From Streptomyces sp. NBC_01669 (GTDB lineage: Bacteria > Actinomycetota > Actinomycetes > Streptomycetales > Streptomycetaceae): a stretch of DNA of 64,000 bases. The position numbers were made by a program, and so were the translations under genes. The stretch is taken from the NCBI RefSeq assembly GCF_026339735.1, contig NZ_JAPEQG010000001.1, positions 1,736,001-1,800,000 on the forward strand. Reading direction: 5' to 3'. Below the pieces are notes generated by a model, which made no database searches, had not been told where the DNA came from, and saw only the letters and a list, made by a program, of their open reading frames with translations. Below, piece by piece: positions 8,058-16,945 of this stretch; the first letter of the stretch is position 1, and each line of letters opens with the position of its first letter.

Positions 8058-8827
8058 TTCCCTCTCGCGTGGTGCCCGAGCCGACCGGAGAGGGCATCGG
8101 CGCCGTCGGCCGCGAGGACCGCCAACTCCTCCTCGCGCTGCTCGGTCCAGCGGATCATCGGCACGGAGATGGACAGCGCGGCGACGACCCGACCCGACCG
8201 GTCCCGCACCGGAGCTGCCACACAGCTCACATCAGGGTTGGACTCACGGTGTTCCACCGCGATGCCCCGCTCCCGGACAGCTGCGAGGACGGTCCGCAGC
8301 TCGGCAGGATCCGTGATGCTGTTGGGAGTCATTCCGGTCAGTTCGCGGCCGTCGAGCCGGGCGTCGAGCTCCCGGTCGGGCAGCGCGGCGAGCAACATCT
8401 TGCCGACGGAGGTGCAGTGGGCGGGCAGCCTGCGTCCGGCCGCGGAAACCATCCGGACCGCATGGGTGGAGTCCACCTTGGCGATATAGATGACGTCGGC
8501 GTCCTCCAGGATCGCCACATGGACCGTCTCGCCGCACGTCTCGGCGACCTCCCGGGCCACCTGCTGCCCCTCGGCGGCGAGGTCGAGCTGCTCGGCGTAC
8601 CGGCTGCCGAGCTGGTAGGTACGGACGCCGAGGCGGTAACGGCCGGGCTGCTCCGGGACCGCCACCAGGTAGGAGCGGGCGGCGAGGGTGGTGAGCAGTT
8701 CGTGGACGGTGGTGCGCGGCAGCTGGAGCCTGCGGGTGACCTCGGGCGCGGAGAGTGTTCCGTCCCCGTGGAGGAAGAGTTCGAGTACGTCCAGGGCCCG
8801 CGTCACCGCAGGGACGAGTCGCCCCAT
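8054..8827 (-). CDS. IclR-family transcriptional regulator
   Basis: The 257-residue protein has an N-terminal winged helix (about residues 9-60, LSAPEVTRRLQLPRTTVHELL) and a C-terminal IclR effector domain (GETVHVAIL, LPAHCTSVGKMLLA, VSCVAAPVRD). IclR members usually repress catabolic genes and sense the pathway substrate. The start is placed at the internal ATG 8827, with a GAGAGGTGG ribosome site; an upstream ATG at 8857 would put the operator inside the coding region. The promoter TTGCCG-N18-TAGCCT (8915 down to 8886) precedes the operator, which fits autoregulation. Confidence 0.88.
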   Translation of the reverse strand: MGRLVPAVTRALDVLELFLHGDGTLSAPEVTRRLQLPRTTVHELLTTLAARSYLVAVPEQPGRYRLGVRTYQLGSRYAEQLDLAAEGQQVAREVAETCGETVHVAILEDADVIYIAKVDSTHAVRMVSAAGRRLPAHCTSVGKMLLAALPDRELDARLDGRELTGMTPNSITDPAELRTVLAAVRERGIAVEHRESNPDVSCVAAPVRDRSGRVVAALSISVPMIRWTEQREEELAVLAADGADALSGRLGHHARGK

Positions 8828-8848
8828 GGTCGTGCACCCACCTCTCAT

Positions 8849-8873
8849 GTTCGACACTCCGACCAGTGATCGG
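8849..8873 (-). promoter_or_regulatory. Putative IclR operator, copy 3 (autoregulatory)
   Basis: Reading the minus strand, CCGATC (8873-8868) and TCGAAC (8854-8849) lie 19 bp apart with a central TCGG. The downstream half is perfect; the upstream half matches 4 of 6 bases. As at copy 1, the site is immediately downstream of the predicted transcript start. Confidence 0.5.
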
Positions 8874-8977
8874 AATCGCGAACACAGGCTAATCGCAGCA
8901 CACTTGCCACGGCAATGCCGCCGACCCGGTCCGATACCCTGCCGGTACGCCGATATGACCCGTTTACCGCCTTTTTG

Positions 8978-9568
8978 TCACACCCGTCGTCCGAGGAGCG
9001 CGAGCAACTGGGTCTGCGGGTCGGCGTCCTCCTCGGTCCCGACGGCCGGGGCGAACAGACCGGTATGCGAAAGCCCCTTCGCATACGGTGCGACCTCGCG
9101 CCGCGTGAACGCGACCAGATCCTCCGGCAGCCCCTCGTCCGCCCCGATCGCCCGGGCCAGGTCCCAGGAGTGCACCACCGCGTCGCTCACCATCTGCGCA
9201 CAGTACGCGTCGGCGGCGGTGTCCCCGTACGACAGGTTCACGGTCCGACCGAACGCCCCCGGTGCCGCGAAGGCCTCGCGCGCCCCTGCCGCCGCACGGT
9301 CCCAGACGGCAACGGGGTCGTCGCCCAGCACATCACCGTCGTAGGCGTCACCGACCTCGGCGACCGTAAGCCCTTCCGTGACCAGCGGCGGAACCCACAG
9401 CTGCTCGGACGTGAGATGGGCGACCAGGTCGCGGACGGACCACTCGGTGCACGGCGTCGGCGCGGACCACTGGTCGTCGCGCACGGCGTGCACCCGGTCG
9501 GTGAAGAGCTGGAGCGCCTCGGCGTGGCGGTCGAGCAGGTCGCGGTCGGAAGAGGAGCGAGATGCCAT
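8978..9568 (-). CDS. TIGR03086-type metal-binding protein (DinB/mycothiol-dependent superfamily)
   Basis: This 196-residue protein has the actinobacterial TIGR03086 pattern: a helical DinB-like bundle with PTPCTEWSVRDLVAHL near residues 37-52 and DAVVHSWDLARAIG near 129-142, which carry the metal-ligand histidines. Relatives include mycothiol-dependent maleylpyruvate isomerase, but most members have no assigned reaction. It is divergent from the PAP2/diacylglycerol-kinase gene, with about 80 bp between the starts. Confidence 0.82.
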   Translation of the reverse strand: MASRSSSDRDLLDRHAEALQLFTDRVHAVRDDQWSAPTPCTEWSVRDLVAHLTSEQLWVPPLVTEGLTVAEVGDAYDGDVLGDDPVAVWDRAAAGAREAFAAPGAFGRTVNLSYGDTAADAYCAQMVSDAVVHSWDLARAIGADEGLPEDLVAFTRREVAPYAKGLSHTGLFAPAVGTEEDADPQTQLLALLGRRV

Positions 9569-9649
9569 GGGACCACTGTCTCCGTCCGGAGAGCCGCGCG
9601 CGAGCGCGCCTGCTGCTTCGACCCTGCCGAAAGGGGTATCCGCACTCCC

Positions 9650-11155
9650 ATGTCGTCACCGAGCAGCGCATCCTCCGCCCCCTCCCCCACTGGACTCCGC
9701 ACCTGGCTGCACCGGCGCGATCTCGCCGTCTTCCGGAGCGTCGCCGGCCGGCACTGGCCGGGCGCCGGCCCCGTGCTGCCACGACTCAGCCGCAGCGCCG
9801 ATCACGGGCTGCTGTGGTTCGGCGCCGCGGCGGGCATGGCGGCCTTCGGCAGCAGCGCCCGGGCCCGGCGCGCCGCGCTCCGCGGGGTGGCCTCGCTGGC
9901 CGTGGCCTCGGCCGCGATCAACACCGTGGGGAAAGGCGTGGTGCGCCGGGAACGGCCGGTACTGGACGCCGTTCCGGTGATACGTCGGCTCACCCGCCAG
10001 CCGTTCACCACCTCCTTCCCGTCCGGGCATGCCGCGTCGGCGGCGGCTTTCGCGACGGGCGTCGCCCTCGAATCGAAGGGCTGGGGCGCGGCGGTCGCCC
10101 CGCTCGCACTGGCCGTCGCCGCCTCCCGCGTCTATACGGGGGTCCACTATCCGAGTGATGTGCTGGCCGGTGCCGCGCTCGGCATAGGAGCCGCGTTCGC
10201 GCTGCGCGGTGTCGTGCCGACGCGTGGGCAGCTGCCCGCGCCGGGCAGACCGCCCGCCCACGCGCCGGCCCTGCCGGGCGGCCGGGGCCTGGTGGTCGTC
10301 GCCAATCAGGAGTCCGGCTCGGCGACGGCCACGGCCTCGCTGGTGCGGGACGCGCTGCCGCTCGCCGAGGTGGTGGAGTGCGCGCCCGGCGAGCTCTCCG
10401 ACGAGCTGGAGAAGGCAGCCGGACAGGGCCGTGCGCTCGGGATCTGCGGGGGCGACGGCACGGTCAACAGCGCCGCTTCGGTCGCCGCCGCACACGGTGT
10501 GCCGCTCGCGGTGTTCCCCGGCGGGACCCTCAACCACTTCGCCTACGACCTGGGCATCGAGACGGTGGACGACGTGTGCGCCGCACTGGTCGCGGGCGAT
10601 GCGGTACGGGTGGACCTGGGCCGCTTCCGTCCGGGCCCGGACGGGCCGGGCGGCGCACCCGGCTATTTCCTCAACGCTTTCAGTCTGGGCGCCTATCCGG
10701 AGCTGGTACGGACCCGCGAGCGCTGGGCGTCGCGCATCGGCGGCTGGCCTGCAGGCGTCGTGGCGGCGCTCCACGTGCTGCGCGGCGAACGCCCGCTGGA
10801 GGCCGAACTTCAGGGCAAGCGGCGCCCGTTGTGGCTGCTGTTCGTGGGAAACGGCCTGTTCCGGCGGGTGGGCCCGGCGCCGGGCCGGCGCCACAACCTC
10901 GCGGACGGACTGCTGGACGTCCGGGTGGTGCACGGCGGCCGCACGCCCGGCCTCCGTCTCCTCGCGGCTGCGGTCGCGGGCCCCTTGACCCGCTCCCCCA
11001 TTCATGCGGCGGTACGACTTCGAAAGGTCCGGATCGCCGGCCTGACCCCGGGAACGCCTTATGCATACGACGGCGAAGTGGCGCACAGCCAAATGGAGTT
11101 GGTGATCGACAAACTGCCTGAGGCGCTGACCGTCTACTGCCCGATGCCTACGTGA
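9650..11155 (+). CDS. Bifunctional PAP2 phosphatase / diacylglycerol-kinase-like protein
   Basis: The 501-residue fusion has an N-terminal membrane PAP2 lipid-phosphatase domain with all three motifs: KGVVRRERP (95-103), PSGH (124-127) and SRVYTGVHYPSD (159-170). A C-terminal lipid-kinase catalytic domain follows, with GGDGTVN (267-273) and PGGTLNHFA (290-298). Kinase and phosphatase on one chain suggest a lipid-phosphate cycling role at the membrane. The ATG at 9650 follows AAAGGGG at a rather long spacing; the frame stays open further upstream, but that part runs antisense through the divergent gene. Confidence 0.88.
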   Translation: MSSPSSASSAPSPTGLRTWLHRRDLAVFRSVAGRHWPGAGPVLPRLSRSADHGLLWFGAAAGMAAFGSSARARRAALRGVASLAVASAAINTVGKGVVRRERPVLDAVPVIRRLTRQPFTTSFPSGHAASAAAFATGVALESKGWGAAVAPLALAVAASRVYTGVHYPSDVLAGAALGIGAAFALRGVVPTRGQLPAPGRPPAHAPALPGGRGLVVVANQESGSATATASLVRDALPLAEVVECAPGELSDELEKAAGQGRALGICGGDGTVNSAASVAAAHGVPLAVFPGGTLNHFAYDLGIETVDDVCAALVAGDAVRVDLGRFRPGPDGPGGAPGYFLNAFSLGAYPELVRTRERWASRIGGWPAGVVAALHVLRGERPLEAELQGKRRPLWLLFVGNGLFRRVGPAPGRRHNLADGLLDVRVVHGGRTPGLRLLAAAVAGPLTRSPIHAAVRLRKVRIAGLTPGTPYAYDGEVAHSQMELVIDKLPEALTVYCPMPT

Positions 11156-11269
11156 GCCCGCGACATGGGTCCATATATCAAGATGCTTGTCTCACCATCC
11201 GACATCTCAGCGTACGGTTGGCGCATCGCTCAGCGGTTCGCATCACGCTCCGAGAGAGGACGCACAGCC

Positions 11270-12079
11270 ATGCCGAAGGAGACCGCCGTCTACACCCACG
11301 GCCACCACGAATCGGTGCTGCGCTCGCACCGCTGGCGCACTGCCGCCAACTCCGCGGCCTATCTGATCGGCGAACTCCGGCCCGGCATGGCGGTGCTGGA
11401 TGTCGGCTGCGGTCCCGGCACCATCACCGCGGACCTGGCGGCACTGGTCGCCCCCGGCAGGGTGACCGCCGTCGACACCGCCCCCGGGATCCTGGACCAG
11501 GCCGCCGAGGTCGCCGCCGAACGCGGCCTGGACAACGTCGAGTTCACCACCGCCGATGTGCACGCCCTGGACTTCCCCGACGACTCCTTCGATGTCGTGC
11601 ACGCCCACCAGGTGCTGCAGCACGTGGGCGACCCGGTGCAGGCACTGCGCGAGATGCGGCGGGTCTGCCGTCCCGGCGGCATCGTCGCGGCCCGCGACAG
11701 CGACTACGCGGCGATGACCTGGTATCCCGAATCGCCCGTCATGGACGCGTGGCAGGAGCTGTACGGGCGGGTGGCCCGCGCCAACGGCGGCGAGCCGGAC
11801 GCGGGCCGGCGACTGCTCTCCTGGGCCCGGCAGGCCGGCTTCACCGACATCACCCCGTCCGCCGCCACGTGGTGTTACGCCACACCGGAGAACCGCGCCT
11901 GGTGGAGCGACCTGTGGGCGGACCGCACGGTCGGCTCGGTGTACGCGAAGCTGGCCGTGGACGGCGGCCACGCCACCACCGAGCAGCTGACCGACATCGC
12001 GGCGGCCTGGCGCGCCTGGGGCGAGCAGGACGACGCATGGTTCATGGTCCCGCACGGCGAGGTGCTCTGCCGCGCCTGA
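11270..12079 (+). CDS. Class I SAM-dependent methyltransferase
   Basis: The 269-residue protein has motif I VLDVGCGPG at 42-50, an acidic strand-2 end (TAVDTAPG) and the post-I FDVVHAHQVLQHV segment of UbiE-like methyltransferases. The acceptor is unknown. The ATG at 11270 is chosen because GAGAGG lies about 10 nt upstream and the family starts near this point; an upstream ATG at 11165 adds 35 poorly conserved residues. Confidence 0.83.
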   Translation: MPKETAVYTHGHHESVLRSHRWRTAANSAAYLIGELRPGMAVLDVGCGPGTITADLAALVAPGRVTAVDTAPGILDQAAEVAAERGLDNVEFTTADVHALDFPDDSFDVVHAHQVLQHVGDPVQALREMRRVCRPGGIVAARDSDYAAMTWYPESPVMDAWQELYGRVARANGGEPDAGRRLLSWARQAGFTDITPSAATWCYATPENRAWWSDLWADRTVGSVYAKLAVDGGHATTEQLTDIAAAWRAWGEQDDAWFMVPHGEVLCRA

Positions 12080-12144
12080 CACCGCCGAGGACCGGCGGGT
12101 GGAATCGATCACTTGGGTCCGACCCGCCAACTACCCTGTTTCGC

Positions 12145-12498
12145 ATGGAAATTCTGGGAACCACGCTGCGTATCTGCGTCGATGACCTGGAGGCCGCGGT
12201 GGCCTTCTACGAGGACCTCACGGCCAGTTCGGCGCTGCGCTTCGAGCGCGGCGGGGTCTCGGTCGCCGCGATCAGCTGCTTTCTGCTGATGAGCGGCCCC
12301 GAGTCAGAGCTTGAGATCCTGCGCAAGGTGACGGCGACGATCGCGGTGAAGAATGTCGACGAAGCCCACGAGTCCCTCGTCCGGGTCGGCGCCCGGATCG
12401 TCGCGGGCCCGGTGCCGACGCCGGTCGGCCGGAATCTGATCGCCGTCCACCCGGACGGCTCGGTCTTCGAGTACGTCGACCGGAACCTGCCCGTCTGA
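12145..12498 (+). CDS. VOC-family (glyoxalase-fold) protein
   Basis: This 117-residue single-module vicinal-oxygen-chelate protein starts LGTTLRICVDDLEAAVAFYEDL, with paired beta-alpha-beta-beta-beta units and ends HPDGSVFEYVDR. Such proteins act as dioxygenases, isomerases or antibiotic-binding proteins; the function here is unknown. Its stop codon sits in the loop of a strong hairpin. Confidence 0.8.
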   Translation: MEILGTTLRICVDDLEAAVAFYEDLTASSALRFERGGVSVAAISCFLLMSGPESELEILRKVTATIAVKNVDEAHESLVRVGARIVAGPVPTPVGRNLIAVHPDGSVFEYVDRNLPV

Positions 12499-12515
12499 CC
12501 CGGCAGGTTCCGGTC
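12478..12515 (+). terminator. Strong hairpin spanning the VOC gene stop codon
   Basis: A perfect 14-bp stem is formed by 12478-12491 and 12502-12515 (GACCGGAACCTGCC and its complement) with a 10-nt loop that contains the TGA stop. It separates the VOC gene from the convergent gene ending at 12526. Confidence 0.75.
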
Positions 12516-12525
12516 ACGGCACCCC

Positions 12526-12732
12526 CTACTGCGACTCCGTGCCCACGTGCGTCAGCACCTCGTCCGCCAGTTCGCGCGTGGGCCGCTCGCCGTCCAGGAG
12601 CACCGTCCCGGACCGCAGCGTGTCGACCGCGGCCACGCACTGCGTGATCTGCGCCTCGGGCCACCGCCGGTGCAGCTCGGCCACCAGTGTGGTCTTGCCG
12701 CTGCCGAACGCCCCGTTCGCCCAGACGATCAC
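12526..12732 (-). pseudogene. Internally deleted P-loop ATP-binding protein (68 aa)
   Basis: The GTG at 12732 has a GAGGAGAGGAG ribosome site. The product starts with a Walker A motif (NGAFGSGKTTL) then, after about 28 residues, jumps to what looks like the family's C-terminal tail (DTLRSGTVLLDGERP, ELADEVLTHV). Full-length Streptomyces relatives of this AAA/kinase-like family are roughly 170-190 residues, so the middle, including Walker B, seems to be missing with the frame kept. It follows the DUF5107 gene by 28 nt. Confidence 0.6.
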
Positions 12733-12760
12733 GCGCCGCTCCTCTCCTCGACGTGGCCGG

Positions 12761-14731
12761 TCAACTCTTCGGGCGCATCCGGTAGTTGTACGCATCGGGC
12801 AGTGGATCGTCGGTGAGCGCGGACCATACCTCGTCCAGGATCTCCGCCCCCTCCCGCAGGTCCGCGACCTCGAAGCCCTCGTCGAAGACGGCACGGGCGG
12901 CAGCGCGATCTCCCTCGGCCAGCAGAAGTCGGGCCTCCAGCAGGCGGAACCGGCCGCGCTGCTGGATCGCCGGGCTCAGCCCGGTCCAGACCGTCCGGGC
13001 GTCCTCGGTCCGCCCGGCCGACAGCAGCGCCTCGATCGCCTCGCGGCCGAGAGCGATGGTGGCTGCCGTCCAGGCATCGCCGTCGTCCCGGCGCTCCGCA
13101 CACAGGTCGTCGAACGCCTCGCTGTAGAGGTCGGCGACCCGGTCGCGCTGGCCGCCCTCCTGGGCGGCGACGGCCAGGCAGCGCAGCAGCGGCCAGCGGG
13201 ACGGAGCGAGGGCGAGACCGCGTTCCCAGCTGCGGACCGCCTGGGCGCGGTCGCCGGCGTGCCACTGGGCGATGCCGAGGTGGTACTCGGTGAGGGGTTC
13301 GGCGGCCGCCGTCTCCAGCATGTCGCGCCAGTGCGCGGAGACCAGCGACGCTCCTGGCGGCGCCACGCGGCGCGGTTCGGGGAAGCCGCCCCGGTCGAGC
13401 AGGTGCAGCCAGGGCGCCTGCTGTTCGCCCAGGGTGGACTCGGCGAACGGCGTGCCGGGGAGCTTGTATCCGGCGCGCCGGACTTCGAGGGCGCCCCAGC
13501 CGGAACCGGTGGCGAGGGACTCGCCCGGCTCTGTGTCGGCATACGGGCGCCAGGACGCGTACGCGGCATCGACGTCGGCCCGCGGCAGCGCCTCGGCCAG
13601 CCGTTGTTCGGTCTCGGCGCGGGCCGCGGTCCAGTCGTCGCCGTGCACGACCCCGGGGTCCGCGGACAGCGGACCGTAGGACTCCAGCCAGCTGAACTCG
13701 GCGCCGGGTTCGAGCGGGATGTGCTCCAGCTGGGTGCGGGCCAGTCCGGCCTGGATCTCCGCGTAGCCGACGGTGCCGGGTTCGGTGAGCCACTGCTGCC
13801 AGCGGCGTCCGCCGGGCCCGTTGCCCCAGACGAAGAGCTTGCGGCCCCGCAGCAGGTCGGTGGAGGTCTGCACGAGGCCCCGGCCCTCGGCGTCGAGGGA
13901 GGCGATCCAGCGACGGGCGCCGTCGGGCACTTCGTAGAAGTAGTCGGCGGGGAAGTCGCTGAGCAGCGGGTACGTACGGTCGACGGAACCGGTCTCCGGG
14001 ACGGGGACCCGGGTCAGTGTCCGTTCGTAACCGAAGTGCCAGGCCTCGTCCGCAGGGGCCAGGACCCGGGTGCGTTCGCCTTCCGGGACGGCGATGTTGG
14101 ACCACCAGTAGACGGGCGCGGTGTGCTCGTGCGGGTTGCGTATCCGTACGCCGACGTGGAGGAAGTCGGAGTCCGCCGGCAGCCACAGGTCCACCTGGAA
14201 GGGGAGGTCGCGCAACCGCTCCCACTCCCAGAGCCGGACCATCTCACCGCCGTCGGGGGCAGGGACACGGGCGGCATGCACCGGGGCGCAGGACAGCGTG
14301 GTGTGACCCGTGGCGCCGATGTTCCACTCGATGCCGCCGGAGAACCAGGCGCCGTTGAGCGCGAAGTCGGCGGGCTGCAGGACAGGGTTGGTGTAGAGCA
14401 GTTCGCGGCCGGTCGGCTTGTGGTGGAGGGAGTGGATCCGGCCACCGAGCCCCGGCAGGACGGTGGCCCGCAGCCGGTCGTTCTCGATGATGATCGCGTC
14501 CAGGCCGGTGGGCGTGCGCTCGCGCCCGTACCCGTCGAGGATGCGCACCGGCAGGACGGTGCCCAGCGGCTCGTAGCCGATCTGCCGTGCCATGTCACGC
14601 GGCAGTCCTGCCCGGGCCTGGTCGTCGACGACATGCATCTCGTCGAGCGGCCGCAGCGCCGGCAGCGGGTTCTCCGGGCCCAGCGGTGCGGCGGGCAGAG
14701 TCAGTACGGCACGTCGTACGGTCGTGGCCAA
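12761..14731 (-). CDS. DUF5107 domain protein with C-terminal TPR repeats
   Basis: The ~656-residue protein has an N-terminal galactose-mutarotase-like beta-sandwich (DUF5107: GLGGRIHSLHHK, NGAWFSGGIEWN, VYWWSNIAVPE, FVWGNG) followed after about residue 400 by helical TPR-like repeats (YHLGIAQWHAGDRAQAVRSWERGLAL). Such proteins are thought to bind or modify carbohydrate; no enzyme activity can be read here. The start is set at a TTG (14731) with GCGAGG just upstream, because MATTVRRAVLTLP is the natural N-terminus; other starts are possible. Confidence 0.75.
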   Translation of the reverse strand: MATTVRRAVLTLPAAPLGPENPLPALRPLDEMHVVDDQARAGLPRDMARQIGYEPLGTVLPVRILDGYGRERTPTGLDAIIIENDRLRATVLPGLGGRIHSLHHKPTGRELLYTNPVLQPADFALNGAWFSGGIEWNIGATGHTTLSCAPVHAARVPAPDGGEMVRLWEWERLRDLPFQVDLWLPADSDFLHVGVRIRNPHEHTAPVYWWSNIAVPEGERTRVLAPADEAWHFGYERTLTRVPVPETGSVDRTYPLLSDFPADYFYEVPDGARRWIASLDAEGRGLVQTSTDLLRGRKLFVWGNGPGGRRWQQWLTEPGTVGYAEIQAGLARTQLEHIPLEPGAEFSWLESYGPLSADPGVVHGDDWTAARAETEQRLAEALPRADVDAAYASWRPYADTEPGESLATGSGWGALEVRRAGYKLPGTPFAESTLGEQQAPWLHLLDRGGFPEPRRVAPPGASLVSAHWRDMLETAAAEPLTEYHLGIAQWHAGDRAQAVRSWERGLALAPSRWPLLRCLAVAAQEGGQRDRVADLYSEAFDDLCAERRDDGDAWTAATIALGREAIEALLSAGRTEDARTVWTGLSPAIQQRGRFRLLEARLLLAEGDRAAARAVFDEGFEVADLREGAEILDEVWSALTDDPLPDAYNYRMRPKS

Positions 14732-14827
14732 GGCAACCTCGCTCCCTCGCGCGGGCCGCCGCAGGTCCGGGCGCCCCCCGATGACCATGGAACACGCTGG
14801 AAGCCGCCCCGACCAGGGGCGCAGCCG

Positions 14828-15171
14828 TCAGACTTCGGCAAAAGCCGCCACCAGCAGGTCGGTGAGCAGCGCTCCGGCGGTGCCGTCGGGGTCGAGATCG
14901 GGGTCGTACACCGTGACGTCGAGGCCGACGCGGCGCGGCGAGCGGACGAGGACACGCAGCAGCGGGCCGAGCTCCTCGGGAAGCAGTCCGCCGTCGTCGG
15001 GGCTGTCGACGGCGGGCATCACGGCCGGGTCGAGCACATCGGCATCGAGGTGCACCCAGAAGCCGTCCAACACCTGGTGTTCCAGGCTCCGTACGGTGGC
15101 GGCGGCAGTGTCGGCCGCACCCCATGCAGCCCGAGATCGGACGGGGCGTCGACGACGACAATATTCCGCAT
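14828..15171 (-). pseudogene. Arginase/agmatinase-family remnant (deleted and frameshifted)
   Basis: The N-terminal RNIVVVDAPSDLGL is followed almost directly, in another frame, by the arginase C-terminus VHLDADVLDPAVMPAVDSP (metal-binding DADVLDP motif) and GLDVTVYDPDLD. About 150 residues that should carry the GGDHS and DAHxD metal motifs are missing. The change of frame lies near 15110-15125. A ribosome-site-like GAGG precedes the ATG. The gene cannot make an active ureohydrolase. Confidence 0.75.
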
Positions 15172-15237
15172 GCCGCTCATCCTCGCCGTCGTAACCTTGA
15201 TCCTCAACGACTTGTGCAATGAAGGCGGCAGGACACG

Positions 15238-15591
15238 ATGAGCACCCAGCACACCTATCGAGTGATCGTGCGCGGCACCTTTGACGGCCTCACGGACGAG
15301 GCGCGCGCCCGGCTGCTGGCCGAGGTGGAGCAGCACGGCCTGACAGCGATGCAGTTCACCGAGGAGGGTTCACTCACCTACGACGCGGTGCTCAAGCACT
15401 TCAGTTTCCGGTACGTGATCGTGTCGGACGCCGAGGACGGCGAGGAGATGGCTTCGGCGATCGCCGAGGACCGGGCGGAGACGGCCCTGAAGGAGTACGG
15501 CTACGGCTTCCGCGAACTGCGGTCCACCGCGACGGGCATGGACACCATGAAGATCAATTACAAGGGGCGGCGCGCGGCGGGCTCGGTGTGA
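15238..15591 (+). CDS. DUF6204 family protein
   Basis: This 117-residue cytoplasmic protein begins STQHTYRVIVRGTFDGLTDEAR and has an alternating beta/alpha ferredoxin-like layout, matching actinobacterial DUF6204. No function is established. The ATG follows GGCAGGA at suitable spacing. Confidence 0.75.
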   Translation: MSTQHTYRVIVRGTFDGLTDEARARLLAEVEQHGLTAMQFTEEGSLTYDAVLKHFSFRYVIVSDAEDGEEMASAIAEDRAETALKEYGYGFRELRSTATGMDTMKINYKGRRAAGSV

Positions 15592-15650
15592 CGCCGCGGC
15601 GAGAGCCACCGGACGGCCTCTGATCCGGAATTTCGCGTCTTCCGGCTCTG

Positions 15651-16397
15651 TCATGGGCTTTCCTTCTCGCGCACCGGATCGTCGCGCGCATGCGCCACGG
15701 AGCCGGTCGGGATCAGCCGTGCCTCACGGCCTGTGGGGGCCTGGCTGAGGAAACAGTGGGCAGCGATGCGACTGGTGGGAAACCCGAACCGCACGTCCGT
15801 GAGCAGGCCGACGAGATCCATGCCGAGAACGCCGGGGACGAGCAGTTCGAGATACCAGTCGAAGCTGCCTGGCCCGAACAGGTCCACGACCTCCTTGTAG
15901 TCGCTCGGCAGGGGCGTGCCCAGGGCGGCCTCGGTGGCGGGCCAGTCGACGGCCGGCCGCGGTATCGGCTCCCAGCCGGTGAGGAGGCGCAACTTCTCGG
16001 TCCACGAGGCACTGTCCGGGATCCCCGCGGTGGCCGGGTCCACGCGTTCGGCGACGACGACGACCGAATGGGTTTGCCCGGCGCGGTGCACCTGGCCGCA
16101 CCCGATCCAGTGGGACCAGTAGGGCCACCCGTGCATGTCACGCAGTTCCTCCCCGAAGGGCTCGACGAGCGGCAGCCCGGTGCGCTCGGTGATCGCCGAC
16201 ACGGTGAGGCCTCCCGAGATCAGTTGCCGGGGTTGCCCTGCCCGGCAGCCCACTGCCTCGACGAGCTCGGCGAAGCCGGTGCCCTTCGGCGCCTCCAGGA
16301 CGACCGGCGAACGGGGGCCGGGAGAGGAGTCGGGGTGGAGCATCTTCCAGACGGTGGCGATGAATTCGGAAATAGCCATGGCCCCAGTCAACTTCAT
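15651..16397 (-). CDS. SMI1/KNR4-family protein
   Basis: The 248-residue protein has the SMI1/KNR4 signature in its second half (DWPATEAALGTPLPSDYKEVVDLFGPGSFD). SMI1/KNR4 domains are common as immunity proteins of polymorphic toxins, but no toxin gene is adjacent. The start is uncertain: ATG 16397 lies only one base after GGAGG, a TTG two codons later is better spaced, and an ATG at 16379 is the third option. Confidence 0.7.
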   Translation of the reverse strand: MKLTGAMAISEFIATVWKMLHPDSSPGPRSPVVLEAPKGTGFAELVEAVGCRAGQPRQLISGGLTVSAITERTGLPLVEPFGEELRDMHGWPYWSHWIGCGQVHRAGQTHSVVVVAERVDPATAGIPDSASWTEKLRLLTGWEPIPRPAVDWPATEAALGTPLPSDYKEVVDLFGPGSFDWYLELLVPGVLGMDLVGLLTDVRFGFPTSRIAAHCFLSQAPTGREARLIPTGSVAHARDDPVREKESP

Positions 16398-16522
16398 GCC
16401 TCCGACATTCCTCGGCGGCCGGACTCCGCTGTCGTGGGGGTCAGCCTCGGAGCAGTTCGGCTGTCAGTGCTTTCGCCTACGCTGCGCCTCGGTTGAGCAA
16501 GGCGAGAGAGGAGCAGCGCGCA

Positions 16523-16945
16523 GTGGGCGGTAACGCGTGGGTGCAGACGGGGCCGTACCAGCAGGAACTGGGGGCAGCGTTCCGGAGAGCGCAGGAACAG
16601 GAGTTGGAGAAGGACGACCATGGCTTCGGGGGCCAGAGCCTCGATGAGCTGTGGGAGAACGAGGACTGGCACGAGTACATCTTCACCGGGGGCACCGGCA
16701 CGGTCCTGGACCTGTACCAGCTCATCGACGCGGGGACCTCCGACGAGTTCGCCATGATGCGACCGCTGACCGAGGACCAGATACGTGCCTGGGCGCCGGA
16801 CGGCCGTCCCACTTACAGTCAGTTGGCCGACGCCCTGCAGTCCGAACAGCTCGCATTCCCCGGACGCGGCTGCGGGAGGTGCACCGTGCTCTACCGCGAC
16901 GGTGGGCCCGCGGAGATCGGCTACTGGGGGGTCACCGCGGACTGA
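16523..16945 (+). CDS. Conserved Streptomyces hypothetical protein (140 aa)
   Basis: The acidic, soluble product has no membrane segment. It holds a GCGRCTVLYRDG segment with two closely spaced Cys near the C-terminus, then ends EIGYWGVTAD. I believe this family is widespread in Streptomyces, without known function. The GTG at 16523 is used because GAGGAG lies about 7 nt upstream; a TTG at 16493 would add ten residues. Confidence 0.65.
   Translation: MGGNAWVQTGPYQQELGAAFRRAQEQELEKDDHGFGGQSLDELWENEDWHEYIFTGGTGTVLDLYQLIDAGTSDEFAMMRPLTEDQIRAWAPDGRPTYSQLADALQSEQLAFPGRGCGRCTVLYRDGGPAEIGYWGVTAD

Noticed and set aside
8915..9649. A plus-strand frame open from 8915 that would extend the PAP2/diacylglycerol-kinase protein by 245 residues.
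   Set aside because: It runs antisense through the TIGR03086 gene and its composition (Arg/Gly/Val-rich, no motifs) is that of a shadow frame. The protein fold begins after ATG 9650.
12539..15241. A 900-codon plus-strand frame.
   Set aside because: It is wholly antisense to the DUF5107 and arginase-remnant genes, which have clear family motifs; no domain is visible in the long frame.
15651..16945. SMI1/KNR4 gene and the divergent hypothetical gene as a toxin-immunity pair.
   Set aside because: The 140-aa neighbour has no toxin motif or secretion signal, and the two genes are divergent rather than in one operon.
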